A stretch of DNA of 64,000 nt from Bacillus sp. UNC438CL73TsuS30 (GTDB lineage: Bacteria; Bacillota; Bacilli; Bacillales; Cytobacillaceae). This document shows, piece after piece, positions 11,901-20,565 of the stretch (position 1 is its first letter; each line of letters starts with the position of its first letter). The stretch covers positions 200,854-264,853 of the forward strand of contig NZ_KI535296.1 of assembly GCF_000482325.1 (NCBI RefSeq). The letters are read 5' to 3'. The notes below the pieces were generated by a model, which did no database searches, was not told the DNA's origin, and was given only the letters and a program-made list of their open reading frames with translations. The position numbers and the translations under genes are program-made.

Positions 11901-13143
11901 TGACCAAACAGCTCCAGTTGTTACAGGTGTGGAAGATGGCTTCTACAATGGCAAAGTGACCATTTCCTTCAACGAAGGAACCGCAACAATAAATGATGAA
12001 GCAATCGAAAATGGAACAGAAGTAAGTAAAGAAGGAACTTACAAGTTAGTAGTAACGGACAAAGCAGGCAACGTAACAACTGTAAACTTTACCATCGATC
12101 AGACTGCTCCGAAAGTTAATGGTGTTGCGGATAAGGGTCTTTACAATCACGATGTAACCATCGAAGTTGAAAAAGATGCAACTGCTACATTAAACGGTAA
12201 GGAAATCACCAGCGGTTACAAAGTAAGCACTGAAGGAACTTACAAATTAGTGGTTAAAGATCAAGCAGGAAATGAAGCAACTGTGAACTTTACCATTGAT
12301 AAGACTGCTCCAAAGGTAACTGGAGTAGTTAACAAAGGTCTTTACAATCATGATGTTACAATCAGCTTCTCTGAAGGAACCGCAACATTAGACAATAAAG
12401 TCTTCAAAGGTGGTAAGGTTTCTAAAGAAGGATCTCATACGCTTGTTGTTAAGGACGAAGCAGGCAACGTGACATCAGTAAGCTTTACCATCGATAAGAC
12501 AGCTCCAGTTGTATATGGGGTTAGCAATGGTGGAAGCTACAACCATGATGTTAAGATCGGCTTCACTGAAGGAACTGCAACATTAAATGGTGCAAAGATT
12601 GCAAATGGCAAGGTTGTTAAAGCTGAAGGCTCTTACACTGTTGTTGTGACTGATGCAGCAGGCAATAAGACAACTGTTAAGTTCACGATTGACAAGACTG
12701 CTCCAGTTGTATCCGGTGTAAAAAATAATGTTCTTTACAACAAGTCAGTAAAAATCAGCTTCAATGAAAGAGCTGCGTTATTAGATGGGAAATCAGTAAC
12801 AAGCGGTATTGTTGTATCAAAAGAAGGAAAACACATATTAGTGGTAAAAGATGCAGCAGGTAACAAAACGACTGTTACATTTACTATTGATAAAACGGCT
12901 CCGGCAAAACCAAAAGTGGACAAGGTGACTTCAACGTCTACAAGAGTAACAGGTAAGGCAGAAGCTTACTCCTATGTAGTTGTGAAAGCTGGTAGCAAGG
13001 TGCTTGGTAAAGATTATGCGGACAAGCACGGTTATTTCTCCGCTAAAATTTCTAAGCAAAAAGCTGGTAAATCACTGACAGTTACGGCTAAAGATAAAGC
13101 TGGAAATGTTAGTGCAGCTAAGAGCGTTACGGTAAAGAAATAG
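5965..13143 (+). CDS. Giant secreted PHP-domain (CehA/McbA-type) metallohydrolase with lamin-tail, OB and Ig-like modules
   Basis: 2392 residues, GTG start behind the ribosome site AAAGGGAGGT (5949-5958). Domains in order: signal peptide (cleavage after AHA, residue 36); lamin-tail domain (about 40-165); Ig-like segments; OB-like segments (about 425-640); PHP metal-hydrolase (about 829-1100) with H837-N-H839, SDHSHD (868-873) and GEDNH (H1032); a flavodoxin/glutaminase-like alpha/beta segment (about 1296-1558); another OB pair (about 1570-1750); two Big_6-like repeats; six 66-residue Ig repeats (APxVxGVxxxxxYNxDV); and a terminal Big_6-like domain ending VTVKK. The PHP metal ligands are present, so it is probably an active phosphoesterase or related hydrolase outside the cell. 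The substrate is unknown. No LPXTG motif is present. The next gene is a paralogue. Confidence 0.8.
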   Translation: MDFRNKNFKRWTSSFLAVLLLISTFLPSGLIGRAHAEMADHVVISQYFGGGGNSGAPYNKDFIELYNPTDQDVVLDGWSVQYAAKTGTSWGVTKLGGTIKSHGYYLIAEAGGANGVDIGTADATGALTMSGSDAKVALFKDKTNAASGSKPADAIDFLGVGIADAFEGTGAAKAPSNTTSVQRRPYANVDPAPGKGNAWDTDDNKADFFTGPVVAPRNTASPTEDPMVPQISLQPKGTNIQFLQDGTSITVKGNADAVEPNSTVNVYENATKGTALGTATAGEDGSFNISFTTDKTLASVFVASTQTDLAESAAIEVKVATQSTSVDQTKLSFTVSNGTGTLIGNAGSASAIASINVYSDNTVSSSAKLNTQEIKAGSAGDFTAIISNAPNTVYVTQISNSAKGIMLESVPVSVTKADTSVITSIKDVRDYDNTNGQPKNLNKTFTIEGVATVDNQILGTQKQNFYLQDASGGINIFSTTYETPFKVTKGDKLRVTGKVIVYNGLLEFDTTSIEKISEGEPIPEPKVMSIVDSTTFATAEPLEGSLVTVTGKVSATASTPPNYNVTFVDENNKATTLRVMGTTGIVPDTDLVTGKSYTVTGVLGQYTTNKTQLTSGYQIYPRNVKDIAPILGITHTALTEVYEDTNVLFEANADGAESVTVYYRETGKTDYAALPMTKGSESRYTATLDKADITQNGFEYYIEAKAGEQVKTAGTSDKPYTVKVIKDTVGPEFSGETPQNGDKIETPHPEISVLINDPSGVDETSVKFTFDGKEITAPDAVISKTQVKYTPGEDLALGTHTVKVEAKDAKGNTSLKEWTFEIVPRFTGGHHYRGTTHNHTNISHDGAGTPEDALKAGKYHHYDWFAFSDHSHDIDPDLLGKDTVDHKGMQERTGGTQWQMTKDLAKEYTKNGEYVVFPAFEMTSTTWGHSNIFGTDNFIDRNINGKQYQDLNQYYAWVMTYDDIVGQFNHPDMSANAFNNFKPYNKDVDRLFTMLEVGNGSGHYGYANAEAKFFSALDLGWHVAPTYGEDNHEGTWGQTNQRTVIVADDLSQDSLMRSMRNMRVYMEEDPNFTLDVLANGYYMGSTVDSKTLKFDIKGSDPVAEAHNSTDYSYLPTSYKSDDRIAKVELITSGGKVVDSIAPMTKDFTWNPTYTVSSGQQWFVVKVTQADGERIYSAPIWSKEQPVDVKVNGIDIDGGVVIGGNPSKLTATVANNGTQPINDLKVDFYYDSVDQGHFIGTNDIASILSKGSSTASTTWTNPLTGDHEIIAVVTSKEGLDIGDVQYHLAVKIKQPLGIKVLIDAKHGNENTSGDSGSYKDNLKAFTLQLQKEGYTVTENTAAITDDVLSNVKVLVMTAPRTALTADEQAAVAKFVKNGGSLLMAGKSNNSSDPSINNGLLSDIGTAIRMGNDGVFDDSKTGNFWSDPAVSPWAVRVHPGLVSNYITDRVSFVDYYSGTSLSGPDNQPLTQTGNVTILAKGNETTYQGNIKGGNTYDAVSDSTGGSQIPLIASDEIGDNKGRVVVTGMNFFNDKQMDESYEPKGNNELALNAVNWLAHRDTKVTKIADVRKLDDDQEAVIEGTVTTGAGVFFDAFYVQDETGGIMAFKETPDETLKAGDKVRIYGHLKTYENNKEFEFNSYAMDVIKIGKGTPIEPKVVSTGDATSAENQGLLVKVTGKVVKQYDENSYVINDGSGDVLVFTDGYIVNQSGAVPALHKGDTLEAIGLSGEFAEGDRIRVRNTKELKGTDESAPDAPVVNTVTDKDTVITGKTEASAQVVAKAGDKELGSTQADDAGTFSITIEKQAAGVEISVTAADALGHVSDATVVKVSDTTAPDAPTVNPVTDADQVITGSTEALASVTAKVDDYVVGTATADENGSFEIKLDAKLLAGSTVSVTATDASNNESAAAEITVSDVTAPVVTGVKNNGLYNRDVMVSFNEGNATLNDEPIENATVVHEDGDYTLVVTDAANNKTTVTFTIDQTAPVVTGVEDGFYNGKVTISFNEGTATINDEAIENGTEVSKEGTYKLVVTDKAGNVTTVNFTIDQTAPKVNGVADKGLYNHDVTIEVEKDATATLNGKEITSGYKVSTEGTYKLVVKDQAGNEATVNFTIDKTAPKVTGVVNKGLYNHDVTISFSEGTATLDNKVFKGGKVSKEGSHTLVVKDEAGNVTSVSFTIDKTAPVVYGVSNGGSYNHDVKIGFTEGTATLNGAKIANGKVVKAEGSYTVVVTDAAGNKTTVKFTIDKTAPVVSGVKNNVLYNKSVKISFNERAALLDGKSVTSGIVVSKEGKHILVVKDAAGNKTTVTFTIDKTAPAKPKVDKVTSTSTRVTGKAEAYSYVVVKAGSKVLGKDYADKHGYFSAKISKQKAGKSLTVTAKDKAGNVSAAKSVTVKK
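11740..13143 (+). repeat. 3' third shared with the downstream paralogue (copy 1)
   Basis: This segment encodes the six Ig repeats and the terminal domain. It aligns with 18963-20366 at a constant offset of 7223 bp with no indel at any point I checked (11781, 12241, 12991 and the stop codon). Identity is very high over the last 1 kb by eye. Confidence 0.85.
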
Positions 13144-13150
13144 GTTAATA

Positions 13151-13187
13151 AAAACATCCCTGAAGAATATCTTCAGGGATGTTTTTT
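13151..13187 (+). terminator. Rho-independent terminator
   Basis: A 15-bp perfect stem (AAAACATCCCTGAAG and its complement, loop AATAT) followed by a T-run, eight bases after the stop codon of the first PHP-domain giant. Confidence 0.9.
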
Positions 13188-13385
13188 GTTTAGAGATTAA
13201 TCGATAAATGTCTATTAGGGAGTAATTTTCTTTATAACATCTACACTAATATATTTATATGAAGGAAAATTATAGAATAAATTTGCTTTACATACTAGAA
13301 TTAGAATAGGTTTTTTCTTAAATTGAAAAGCGTTAATAGAACTAACCGTTTATTAATAGAGTATTAGACAGGGGGGAAGTAGGTA

Positions 13386-16300
13386 GTGTATTTAAAGGTG
13401 GAAAATTACAAAAAGGTGATAAGTATTCTTTTAACGGTTCTTTTAGTATTTTCAATAGTAAGTCCACGGATAAGTAGGGCGGCAGAACAACTTATTCCAT
13501 TGGCGAATTGGGATTTCAAAAAAGGATATATTACTACTCCATCTATTGGAATAAGCGAAAATCTTGACCGAGTATTATCTTCAGTTGGTTCAAAAGTAAT
13601 TTGTTATAATTCTGGACCGACTTCTGGAATTAATGTGATTAATGCTGATACATGGTCCTACAATAAAGCATCTTACTGGCTGGTACCATTTTCCACAAAG
13701 GGCTATCAAAATATTAAATTGTCTTCAAAACAATATAGCTCTTCAGACGGTCCAAGAGATTTTAAGCTTCAATATAGTTTAGATAATATTAATTGGACAG
13801 ATGTTCCGAATGGGAATGTGAAAATAGGAAATGCAACATGGGAAACAGGTGGGCAGTTGGCGGAATTACAATTACCTAATCAGGTGAATAATAGAGACCT
13901 TGTTTATGTTAGATGGCTCGTCAATTCAAACATTAGAGCCAACGGTAGTACTTTTAAAGATACAACTGGGACTGGATCCAGTCGAATTACGGATATTCTG
14001 ATTCAAGGTAATCAATTTGGATCCTCAACTCTTGAAAAAACAAATGTACCTGATGCAACAAAGATTACGTTTTCTTCAGTATCAAGTGTAGAAGGAACGG
14101 CTGGGGCAGTTGCAAGCAATTCTATCGTAAAGGTTTTTAATGATGATAACACCTTAGCCGGATCCACAACAGCAAAAGGTGACGGTTCATTCTCTTTACC
14201 CATTCAGAACCCTCAGGATAGAAAAGTAATTTATTTATCTGCTCAGGAGGATGGGAAAGATCCTTCAGACAAAACATCTGTAAATTATACAGGGACCAAT
14301 ATTGAAAGGACAGCCTTACCTCTAGTTCCAAAGATTACATATTCGTCATATACCAAATTGAGTGGTAATGTTCACGCAGTAGCTAATAACGCAATTGTAA
14401 AATTATATTTTGAGGATGGTAGTGAAATAGCGTCTACAATAGCAGATGGAGAAGGATCATTTAGTTTTGATTTCTTCTCCAACCCCCAATCCAAATCAGT
14501 TGTTTACATTACCGCACAAGAAATAGGAAAAGTTCCTAGTGAAAAAGTAATCGTAAATTACGCAAGCCCTAGCTCAGATATTTCCCCTGGAGATGTTGTA
14601 TTTAGCCAAGTATATGCTAACGGTGGAAACCCAGGAGCATTCTTTAAAACAAAGTTCTTTGAGTTATATAATACTACAGATAAAGATATTGATTTAACAG
14701 GATGGTCTATTGCTTCAACGATTTATTCTACTATGAGCTTTTGCCCAGGAAGACCAATAGATGTCCTTAATTCTAAGCAAAAAAACAAAAGTATTATTAA
14801 AGCACACGGGTATTACTTAGTTCAAGGTGTTACAGGTGATAACGGACAATCACTGCCTGTAAATGCAGATTCTACCACTTCTTTAAACCCAAATGGATCA
14901 AAGGGTGGTGCCTTAGTTCTTGCAAAAAAGGATACCGCAGTAACTGGTGTTAATGATCCAGATGTGGTTGATTTAGTTGCATATACGGACGGTACTGAAA
15001 AGTTTCTTCACAAGGAGTATTGGGATAGTCCAATTATTAATCCTAATATCGCAAGGGGGACAATTTTACGAAGGACAAATGTCGGTTCCGATCCTCGTTC
15101 TGCTCTGGGAATGGGGAATGGTTGGTTTCCTCCACCCGTTTCAGATCCTTCAAAGGATTTTGTTTTAAACATACCAGTAGAAGCAAGTGATGCGGAAGAG
15201 ATGGTTATTCATAATTCAGCCTACATTCTCTACCCAGATGCATCTAAAATAACATTCGATGAATCGACCTCTTCGATTGTTGGACATGATGGGTCAGTTC
15301 CAGGAGACTCAATGATTAAAATGTATGATGAGGATTCCATATCAGATCCAAAAAACAATCCACCACAGGAGGTCAAGGCTACATCAGGGGGTTCATTTGA
15401 ATTATTTTTATCAGATATAAGGAAGCCAACAGTAGTATATTTAACCTACACAGATACATCTCAGCCAACAGAAAAAGAAAGTGTCTATACAAAAATTAAT
15501 TTGGAAGGTTCCAAATCTACTATTATACCAATTGGTGAACTAAGAAAGAATGATTCAACTGAGTTGCCACTCAATATTGGCTATACTACAACCATTGAAG
15601 GAATAGCCACCACCATTAATAATCCGGGGGAAAATGTAAAATCGAATTTCTTTATTCAGGATGAAACAGGTGGTATCAATGTGATTAGTAATCGGGTTTT
15701 TTCCGCACCAATTAAAGTAGGAAATAAGTATAGTATTACTGGTCAAGAGGTATTTACCGCAGGGATGACCCAGTTTATTCCTACAACCATCAACGACTTA
15801 GGAGCAGAGGGTGTACCGATTCCGAATAGGATTTCTATTGAAAATTTAAATGAAGAGAATGAAAAAAACGAGAGCAAGCTAGTTACCATTACTGGAAAAG
15901 TATTAAATATTGCGTCGGACGATTCTCAATCTGATCTTACTGTTAGCGATAATGATGGCAATCTAAGCATTGTTCGGATCCCATTTTCTCTTGGAGAAAT
16001 AAAACAAGGATTAACTTATTCTTTTACAGGAATAGTTGAACAGTATGCAAAGGTTTCTCCATATAATAGTGGTTATTTTTTATTGCCTAGGTCCTTTAAT
16101 GATATAAAAGGTCAGTTAGAGTTGAATCATACTGTAATTAAGAATCAATATTCTGGTCTGGATGCCAATTTTATAGCAAGTGCCAAATACGCAGATACTG
16201 TTTCTCTTTATTACAAAGGTGAAAATGACGAATCTTACAAATCTATCAAGATGAATACTACTGACGAGAAAAACTATAATGCAAAAATAGATAAAGAGGA

Positions 16301-19300
16301 TGTGCCGCGAGGGAAATTCTTTTATTATATTCAGGCAAAAAATAACGAAGAAACAAAATCAGTTGGGAGTTCAGATACTCCTAATGAGGTAAAAGTGGTT
16401 GAAGATCACGAAGGTCCAGAATTCACCAAAATGCTACCGATGGATAAGGAAGAAATAGAAACCCAATATCCTACTATTTCGGTAAATATGAATGATCCAG
16501 ATGGGGTAGATCCTTCAACAGCAACAATTTCAATTGATGATAAAGATTATTCCTCTAATGCAATAATCAGTGATAGTGAAATTAAACTAGTACTTTCAAG
16601 AGATAGTGTTCCATTGCAAGAAGGCGCCCATACTATTAGAGTATCCGCAAAGGATAGGTTAGGGAATTTATCAGCACCATATGAATGGTCATTTACAGTT
16701 AAAAAAAGGTTTTCCGGTGGACATCACTATCGAGGGACTACCCATAACCATACCAACATATCCCATGATGCCAAAGCTCAAGGGTCTGGTACACCAGAAG
16801 AAGCCTTAATAGCAGCAAAAAATTACAAATATGACTTCTTTGCTTTTTCAGATCATTCTCATGATATTGATAATACATTAATAAACCAAGACACGGTTAT
16901 TCAAAATGGAATGAAGGAAAGAACTGGCGGCGAACAGTGGCAATTAACTAAGACGCTAGCTGGAAAATATACAAATAACGGCAATTTTGTTGTATTCCCT
17001 GGGTTTGAAATGTCATCTACAACTTGGGGTCATTCGAATGTATTAGGTTCTAACAATTTTATTGATAGAATTGTAGATGGTGGTAAGTATCAAAATCTTC
17101 AAAATTTCTACGCCTGGGCCTTAACCAAGGAAAATATTGTCGGTCAATTCAATCATCCCAACTCACCTGCTAATGCGTTTAGTAATTTTATACCGTATAA
17201 CAAAGAGGTTGATCGAGTATTTACGATGTTTGAAATTGGAAATGGTCCAGAAATTTCTTATACAAATTCAGAAAAAAAGTATTTTAATGCACTTGACCTA
17301 GGCTGGCATGTGGCTCCTACTTATGGTGAAGATAATCATACTGGTACATGGGGACAAACGAAAAAACGTACGGTAATTGTGGCAGATGATTTAACGGAGG
17401 CATCACTCCTGGATTCAATGAAAAATAGACGTGTTTATATGAGTGAAGACCCTAACTTTACATTGAATTTCTCAGCGAATAGATTTTATATGGGATCAAC
17501 AGTTGATACGAATCAATTAGACTTTACTGTTGAAGGAAGTGATTCTCATTTAGAAAAAGCCTCAGATCCAGAATATAACTATCTTAAAACAGAATCTAAT
17601 GATGCAATAGAAAAAGTAGAATTGATTACAAATCAAATGAAGGTTGTCCAAACCTATATCCCTTCAGAAGATTTAACTTCTTTTGATTGGAAGCCAGACC
17701 GCATTACAGTTGCAGATGGACAACAATGGTTTGTTGTAAAAGTTACCCAAAAAGATGGAGACCGGATTTACTCTTCACCTATTTGGTCAAAAGAAGATGA
17801 AGTAGCTGTTAATGTTAATAAAATAAATTCGGATGGGAAAATTGTCGAAGGTGAATCTACGAAACTTACTGCTGAAATTAGTAACAAAGCTAAAATCAAT
17901 GTAAATGATATTTCAGCAAACTTCTATTACGATCAAATTGATAGTAATCACTTTATTGGTGAAACAAAAATTGATGCACTGGAAGCTAATAATAGTGGAA
18001 GTGCAAGTATAGTGTGGGGAAATCCTGTTGCGGGTACACATAAAATTATAGTTACTCTATCTGATGATAATGACTATTACCTTGGGAACAATGAAAATAA
18101 CCAAGTGTTTGAAATTTATAAGAATAGCTCTATCGAAGATGCGCGTAATACTATTGAAGGAAAGAATTTAGTTATAGAAGGCACTGTAACTGCCACTTCT
18201 TTCAATAATTCAGTTAATATCCAAGACGATACAGGTGGTATAAAGGCAATCGGTGAACTTCCTGAAGGAAGCTTGAACGTTGGAGATAAAATCCGTGTAT
18301 ATGGAAAATTAAAGATGATTGAAAATGAACCTGTTTTAGAATTTGATAGATTTATAAATGATATTGTAAAAATAGGTTCAGGAAAACTGATTGAGCCCAA
18401 GGTTGTAAGTACACTAGATTCTAATGCTGAAGAAAATCAAGGACTTTTAATAAAGGTTACCGGTAAAGTTATTTCGATAATTGGAGAGAACTCCTATGAA
18501 ATTGATGATAGCTCTGGACCTGCTCTCGTATATGTTGATGATTATATTATTAATCAAAGCGGTCCTGTTCCAATACTTAAGGTAGGAGATACACTAGAAG
18601 CGATTGGCATCGCCACCAAAAATTTAGGGGAAAACCGTATTCGTGTCCGCAATACAAAAGAATTAATAGGTACAGATACATCAATTCCAGATGCACCTAT
18701 TGTAAATCCAGTTTCGGACAAAGACCTATTTGTCTTGGGAAAAGCTGAACCAGGCTCACAAATCTCCGCAAAGATTGACGGACAGGAAATTGGAATCTCC
18801 TTAGCAAATGATGAAGGTATTTTTGAAATCAAACTATACTCAAAACTTATAGCAGGAACAAAAATGATTGTTACTGCAACAGACTCAGCAGGAAATGAAA
18901 GTGCTGGGACGGAACTAATCATTAGTGATGAAACTGCACCTGTAATAAGTGGAGTAGTGGACAAGGGTCTCTATAATCATAATGTAACAGTCGACTTCAA
19001 TGAAGGAACTGCTACATTGAATGATGAGCCAATTGAAAATGCAAAAGTTGTTCATGAAGATGGAGATTATACTTTAGTTGTTACAGATGCAGCGGGTAAT
19101 GATACAAAGGTTAGATTCACGATTGACCAAACAGCTCCAGTTGTAGAAGGTGTGGAAGACGGCTTCTATAATGGCAAAGTAACCATTTCCTTTAATGAAG
19201 GAACTGCGACATTAAATGGTGAAGAAATCGAGAATGGTACAGAAGTAACTAAAGAAGGAACTTACAAATTGGAAGTAACGGACAAAGCAGGCAACGTAAC

Positions 19301-20366
19301 GACTGTAAACTTTAGAATCGACCTGACTGCTCCGAAAGTTACTGGTGTTGCCGACAAGGGTCTTTACAATCACGATGTAACCATCGAGTTTGAAAAAGAT
19401 ACAACTGCTACATTAAACGGTAAGGAAATCACCAGCGGTTACAAAGTAAGCGCTGAAGGAACTTACAAATTAGTGGTTAAAGATCAAGCAGGAAATGAAG
19501 CAACTGTGAACTTTGCCATTGATAAGACAGCTCCAAAGGTAACTGGAGTAGTAAACAAAGGTTTATACAATCATGATGTTACAATCAGCTTCTCTGAAGG
19601 AACCGCAACATTAGACAATAAAGTCTTCAAAGGTGGTAAGGTTTCTAAAGAAGGATCTCATACGCTTGTTGTTAAGGACGAAGCAGGCAACGTAACATCA
19701 GTAAGCTTTACCATCGATAAGACAGCTCCAGTTGTATATGGGGTTAGCAATGGTGGAAGCTACAACCATGATGTTAAGATCGGCTTCACTGAAGGAACTG
19801 CAACATTAAATGGTACAAAGATTACAAATGGCAAGGTTGTTAAAGCTGAAGGCTCTTACACTGTGGTTGTGACTGATGCAGCAGGCAATAAGACAACAGT
19901 AAAGTTCACGATTGACAAGACTGCTCCAGTTGTATCCGGTGTAAAAAATAATGTTCTTTACAACAAGTCTGTCAAAATCAGCTTCAATGAAAGGGCTGCA
20001 TTATTAGATGGAAAACCCGTAACAAGCGGCACTGTTGTATCAAAAGAAGGAAAACACATATTAGTGGTAAAAGATGCAGCAGGTAACAAAACGACTGTTA
20101 CATTTACTATTGATAAAACGGCTCCGGCAAAACCAAAAGTGGACAAGGTGACTTCAACGTCTACAAGAGTAACAGGTAAGGCAGAAGCTTACTCCTATGT
20201 AGTTGTGAAAGCCGGTAGCAAGGTGCTTGGTAAAGATTATGCGGACAAGCACGGTTATTTCTCCGCTAAAATTTCTAAGCAAAAAGCTGGTAAAACCCTA
20301 ACTGTTACGGCTCAAGATAAGGCTGGAAACGTAAGTAAGGGTACAACAGTAACTGTTAAGAAGTAA
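13386..20366 (+). CDS. Second giant secreted PHP-domain protein, paralogue of the upstream gene
   Basis: 2326 residues, GTG start after a GGGGGG site (13371-13376). The signal peptide ends near RAA (residue 33). It is followed by a unique N-terminal beta-rich domain (about 34-210), Ig-like segments, a lamin-tail domain (about 400-600), OB-like domains (about 720-900), the PHP metal-hydrolase (H1120-N-H1122, then SDHSHD and GEDNH), an OB pair, one Big_6-like repeat, six Ig repeats and the terminal domain ending VTVKK. Compared with the upstream paralogue it lacks the flavodoxin/glutaminase-like segment of about 260 residues and one Big_6 repeat, and it gains the N-terminal domain. Its own terminator and a 240-bp gap with a run of potential promoter sequence suggest separate transcription. 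Likely an extracellular hydrolase; substrate unknown. Confidence 0.8.
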   Translation: MYLKVENYKKVISILLTVLLVFSIVSPRISRAAEQLIPLANWDFKKGYITTPSIGISENLDRVLSSVGSKVICYNSGPTSGINVINADTWSYNKASYWLVPFSTKGYQNIKLSSKQYSSSDGPRDFKLQYSLDNINWTDVPNGNVKIGNATWETGGQLAELQLPNQVNNRDLVYVRWLVNSNIRANGSTFKDTTGTGSSRITDILIQGNQFGSSTLEKTNVPDATKITFSSVSSVEGTAGAVASNSIVKVFNDDNTLAGSTTAKGDGSFSLPIQNPQDRKVIYLSAQEDGKDPSDKTSVNYTGTNIERTALPLVPKITYSSYTKLSGNVHAVANNAIVKLYFEDGSEIASTIADGEGSFSFDFFSNPQSKSVVYITAQEIGKVPSEKVIVNYASPSSDISPGDVVFSQVYANGGNPGAFFKTKFFELYNTTDKDIDLTGWSIASTIYSTMSFCPGRPIDVLNSKQKNKSIIKAHGYYLVQGVTGDNGQSLPVNADSTTSLNPNGSKGGALVLAKKDTAVTGVNDPDVVDLVAYTDGTEKFLHKEYWDSPIINPNIARGTILRRTNVGSDPRSALGMGNGWFPPPVSDPSKDFVLNIPVEASDAEEMVIHNSAYILYPDASKITFDESTSSIVGHDGSVPGDSMIKMYDEDSISDPKNNPPQEVKATSGGSFELFLSDIRKPTVVYLTYTDTSQPTEKESVYTKINLEGSKSTIIPIGELRKNDSTELPLNIGYTTTIEGIATTINNPGENVKSNFFIQDETGGINVISNRVFSAPIKVGNKYSITGQEVFTAGMTQFIPTTINDLGAEGVPIPNRISIENLNEENEKNESKLVTITGKVLNIASDDSQSDLTVSDNDGNLSIVRIPFSLGEIKQGLTYSFTGIVEQYAKVSPYNSGYFLLPRSFNDIKGQLELNHTVIKNQYSGLDANFIASAKYADTVSLYYKGENDESYKSIKMNTTDEKNYNAKIDKEDVPRGKFFYYIQAKNNEETKSVGSSDTPNEVKVVEDHEGPEFTKMLPMDKEEIETQYPTISVNMNDPDGVDPSTATISIDDKDYSSNAIISDSEIKLVLSRDSVPLQEGAHTIRVSAKDRLGNLSAPYEWSFTVKKRFSGGHHYRGTTHNHTNISHDAKAQGSGTPEEALIAAKNYKYDFFAFSDHSHDIDNTLINQDTVIQNGMKERTGGEQWQLTKTLAGKYTNNGNFVVFPGFEMSSTTWGHSNVLGSNNFIDRIVDGGKYQNLQNFYAWALTKENIVGQFNHPNSPANAFSNFIPYNKEVDRVFTMFEIGNGPEISYTNSEKKYFNALDLGWHVAPTYGEDNHTGTWGQTKKRTVIVADDLTEASLLDSMKNRRVYMSEDPNFTLNFSANRFYMGSTVDTNQLDFTVEGSDSHLEKASDPEYNYLKTESNDAIEKVELITNQMKVVQTYIPSEDLTSFDWKPDRITVADGQQWFVVKVTQKDGDRIYSSPIWSKEDEVAVNVNKINSDGKIVEGESTKLTAEISNKAKINVNDISANFYYDQIDSNHFIGETKIDALEANNSGSASIVWGNPVAGTHKIIVTLSDDNDYYLGNNENNQVFEIYKNSSIEDARNTIEGKNLVIEGTVTATSFNNSVNIQDDTGGIKAIGELPEGSLNVGDKIRVYGKLKMIENEPVLEFDRFINDIVKIGSGKLIEPKVVSTLDSNAEENQGLLIKVTGKVISIIGENSYEIDDSSGPALVYVDDYIINQSGPVPILKVGDTLEAIGIATKNLGENRIRVRNTKELIGTDTSIPDAPIVNPVSDKDLFVLGKAEPGSQISAKIDGQEIGISLANDEGIFEIKLYSKLIAGTKMIVTATDSAGNESAGTELIISDETAPVISGVVDKGLYNHNVTVDFNEGTATLNDEPIENAKVVHEDGDYTLVVTDAAGNDTKVRFTIDQTAPVVEGVEDGFYNGKVTISFNEGTATLNGEEIENGTEVTKEGTYKLEVTDKAGNVTTVNFRIDLTAPKVTGVADKGLYNHDVTIEFEKDTTATLNGKEITSGYKVSAEGTYKLVVKDQAGNEATVNFAIDKTAPKVTGVVNKGLYNHDVTISFSEGTATLDNKVFKGGKVSKEGSHTLVVKDEAGNVTSVSFTIDKTAPVVYGVSNGGSYNHDVKIGFTEGTATLNGTKITNGKVVKAEGSYTVVVTDAAGNKTTVKFTIDKTAPVVSGVKNNVLYNKSVKISFNERAALLDGKPVTSGTVVSKEGKHILVVKDAAGNKTTVTFTIDKTAPAKPKVDKVTSTSTRVTGKAEAYSYVVVKAGSKVLGKDYADKHGYFSAKISKQKAGKTLTVTAQDKAGNVSKGTTVTVKK
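18963..20366 (+). repeat. 3' third shared with the upstream paralogue (copy 2)
   Basis: Partner of 11740-13143, indel-free at an offset of 7223 bp. It covers the six Ig repeats and the terminal domain. Protein differences in the last 350 residues are few. Confidence 0.85.
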
Positions 20367-20370
20367 TAGT

Positions 20371-20565
20371 TTAAGAGAATGCCCCCGGTTTCATTCGGGG
20401 CATTTTTGTATTGGTTACTTCCACTTTCATCAAAATACGTTCCCTTAATAAATTGTCGAAATTCACCACCTCCACACGAGAAAAAATTAGCGGTAAAATC
20501 AATATGAATATAGGAAAAAAGTCTTGCAAACTGAAAGGATGTATTTTTTTGTTTCCGATGATCAT
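20371..20565 (-). CDS. Possible small membrane protein, 64 residues
   Basis: An ATG at 20565 on the minus strand lies five bases after a perfect AAAGGAGGAT site. The frame encodes a short hydrophobic stretch (FFPIFILILPLIF) followed by a charged tail. The last residues are read through the terminator hairpin of the gene on the other strand, which argues against a functional gene. It resembles nothing I recognise. The strong ribosome site is the only positive support, so it may be a relic or chance. Confidence 0.3.
   Translation of the reverse strand: MIIGNKKIHPFSLQDFFPIFILILPLIFSRVEVVNFDNLLRERILMKVEVTNTKMPRMKPGAFS
20379..20407 (+). terminator. Rho-independent terminator
   Basis: AATGCCCC pairs with GGGGCATT around a loop of 11 to 13 bases, followed by TTTTT. 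It starts 12 bases after the second giant gene's stop codon. Confidence 0.8.
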
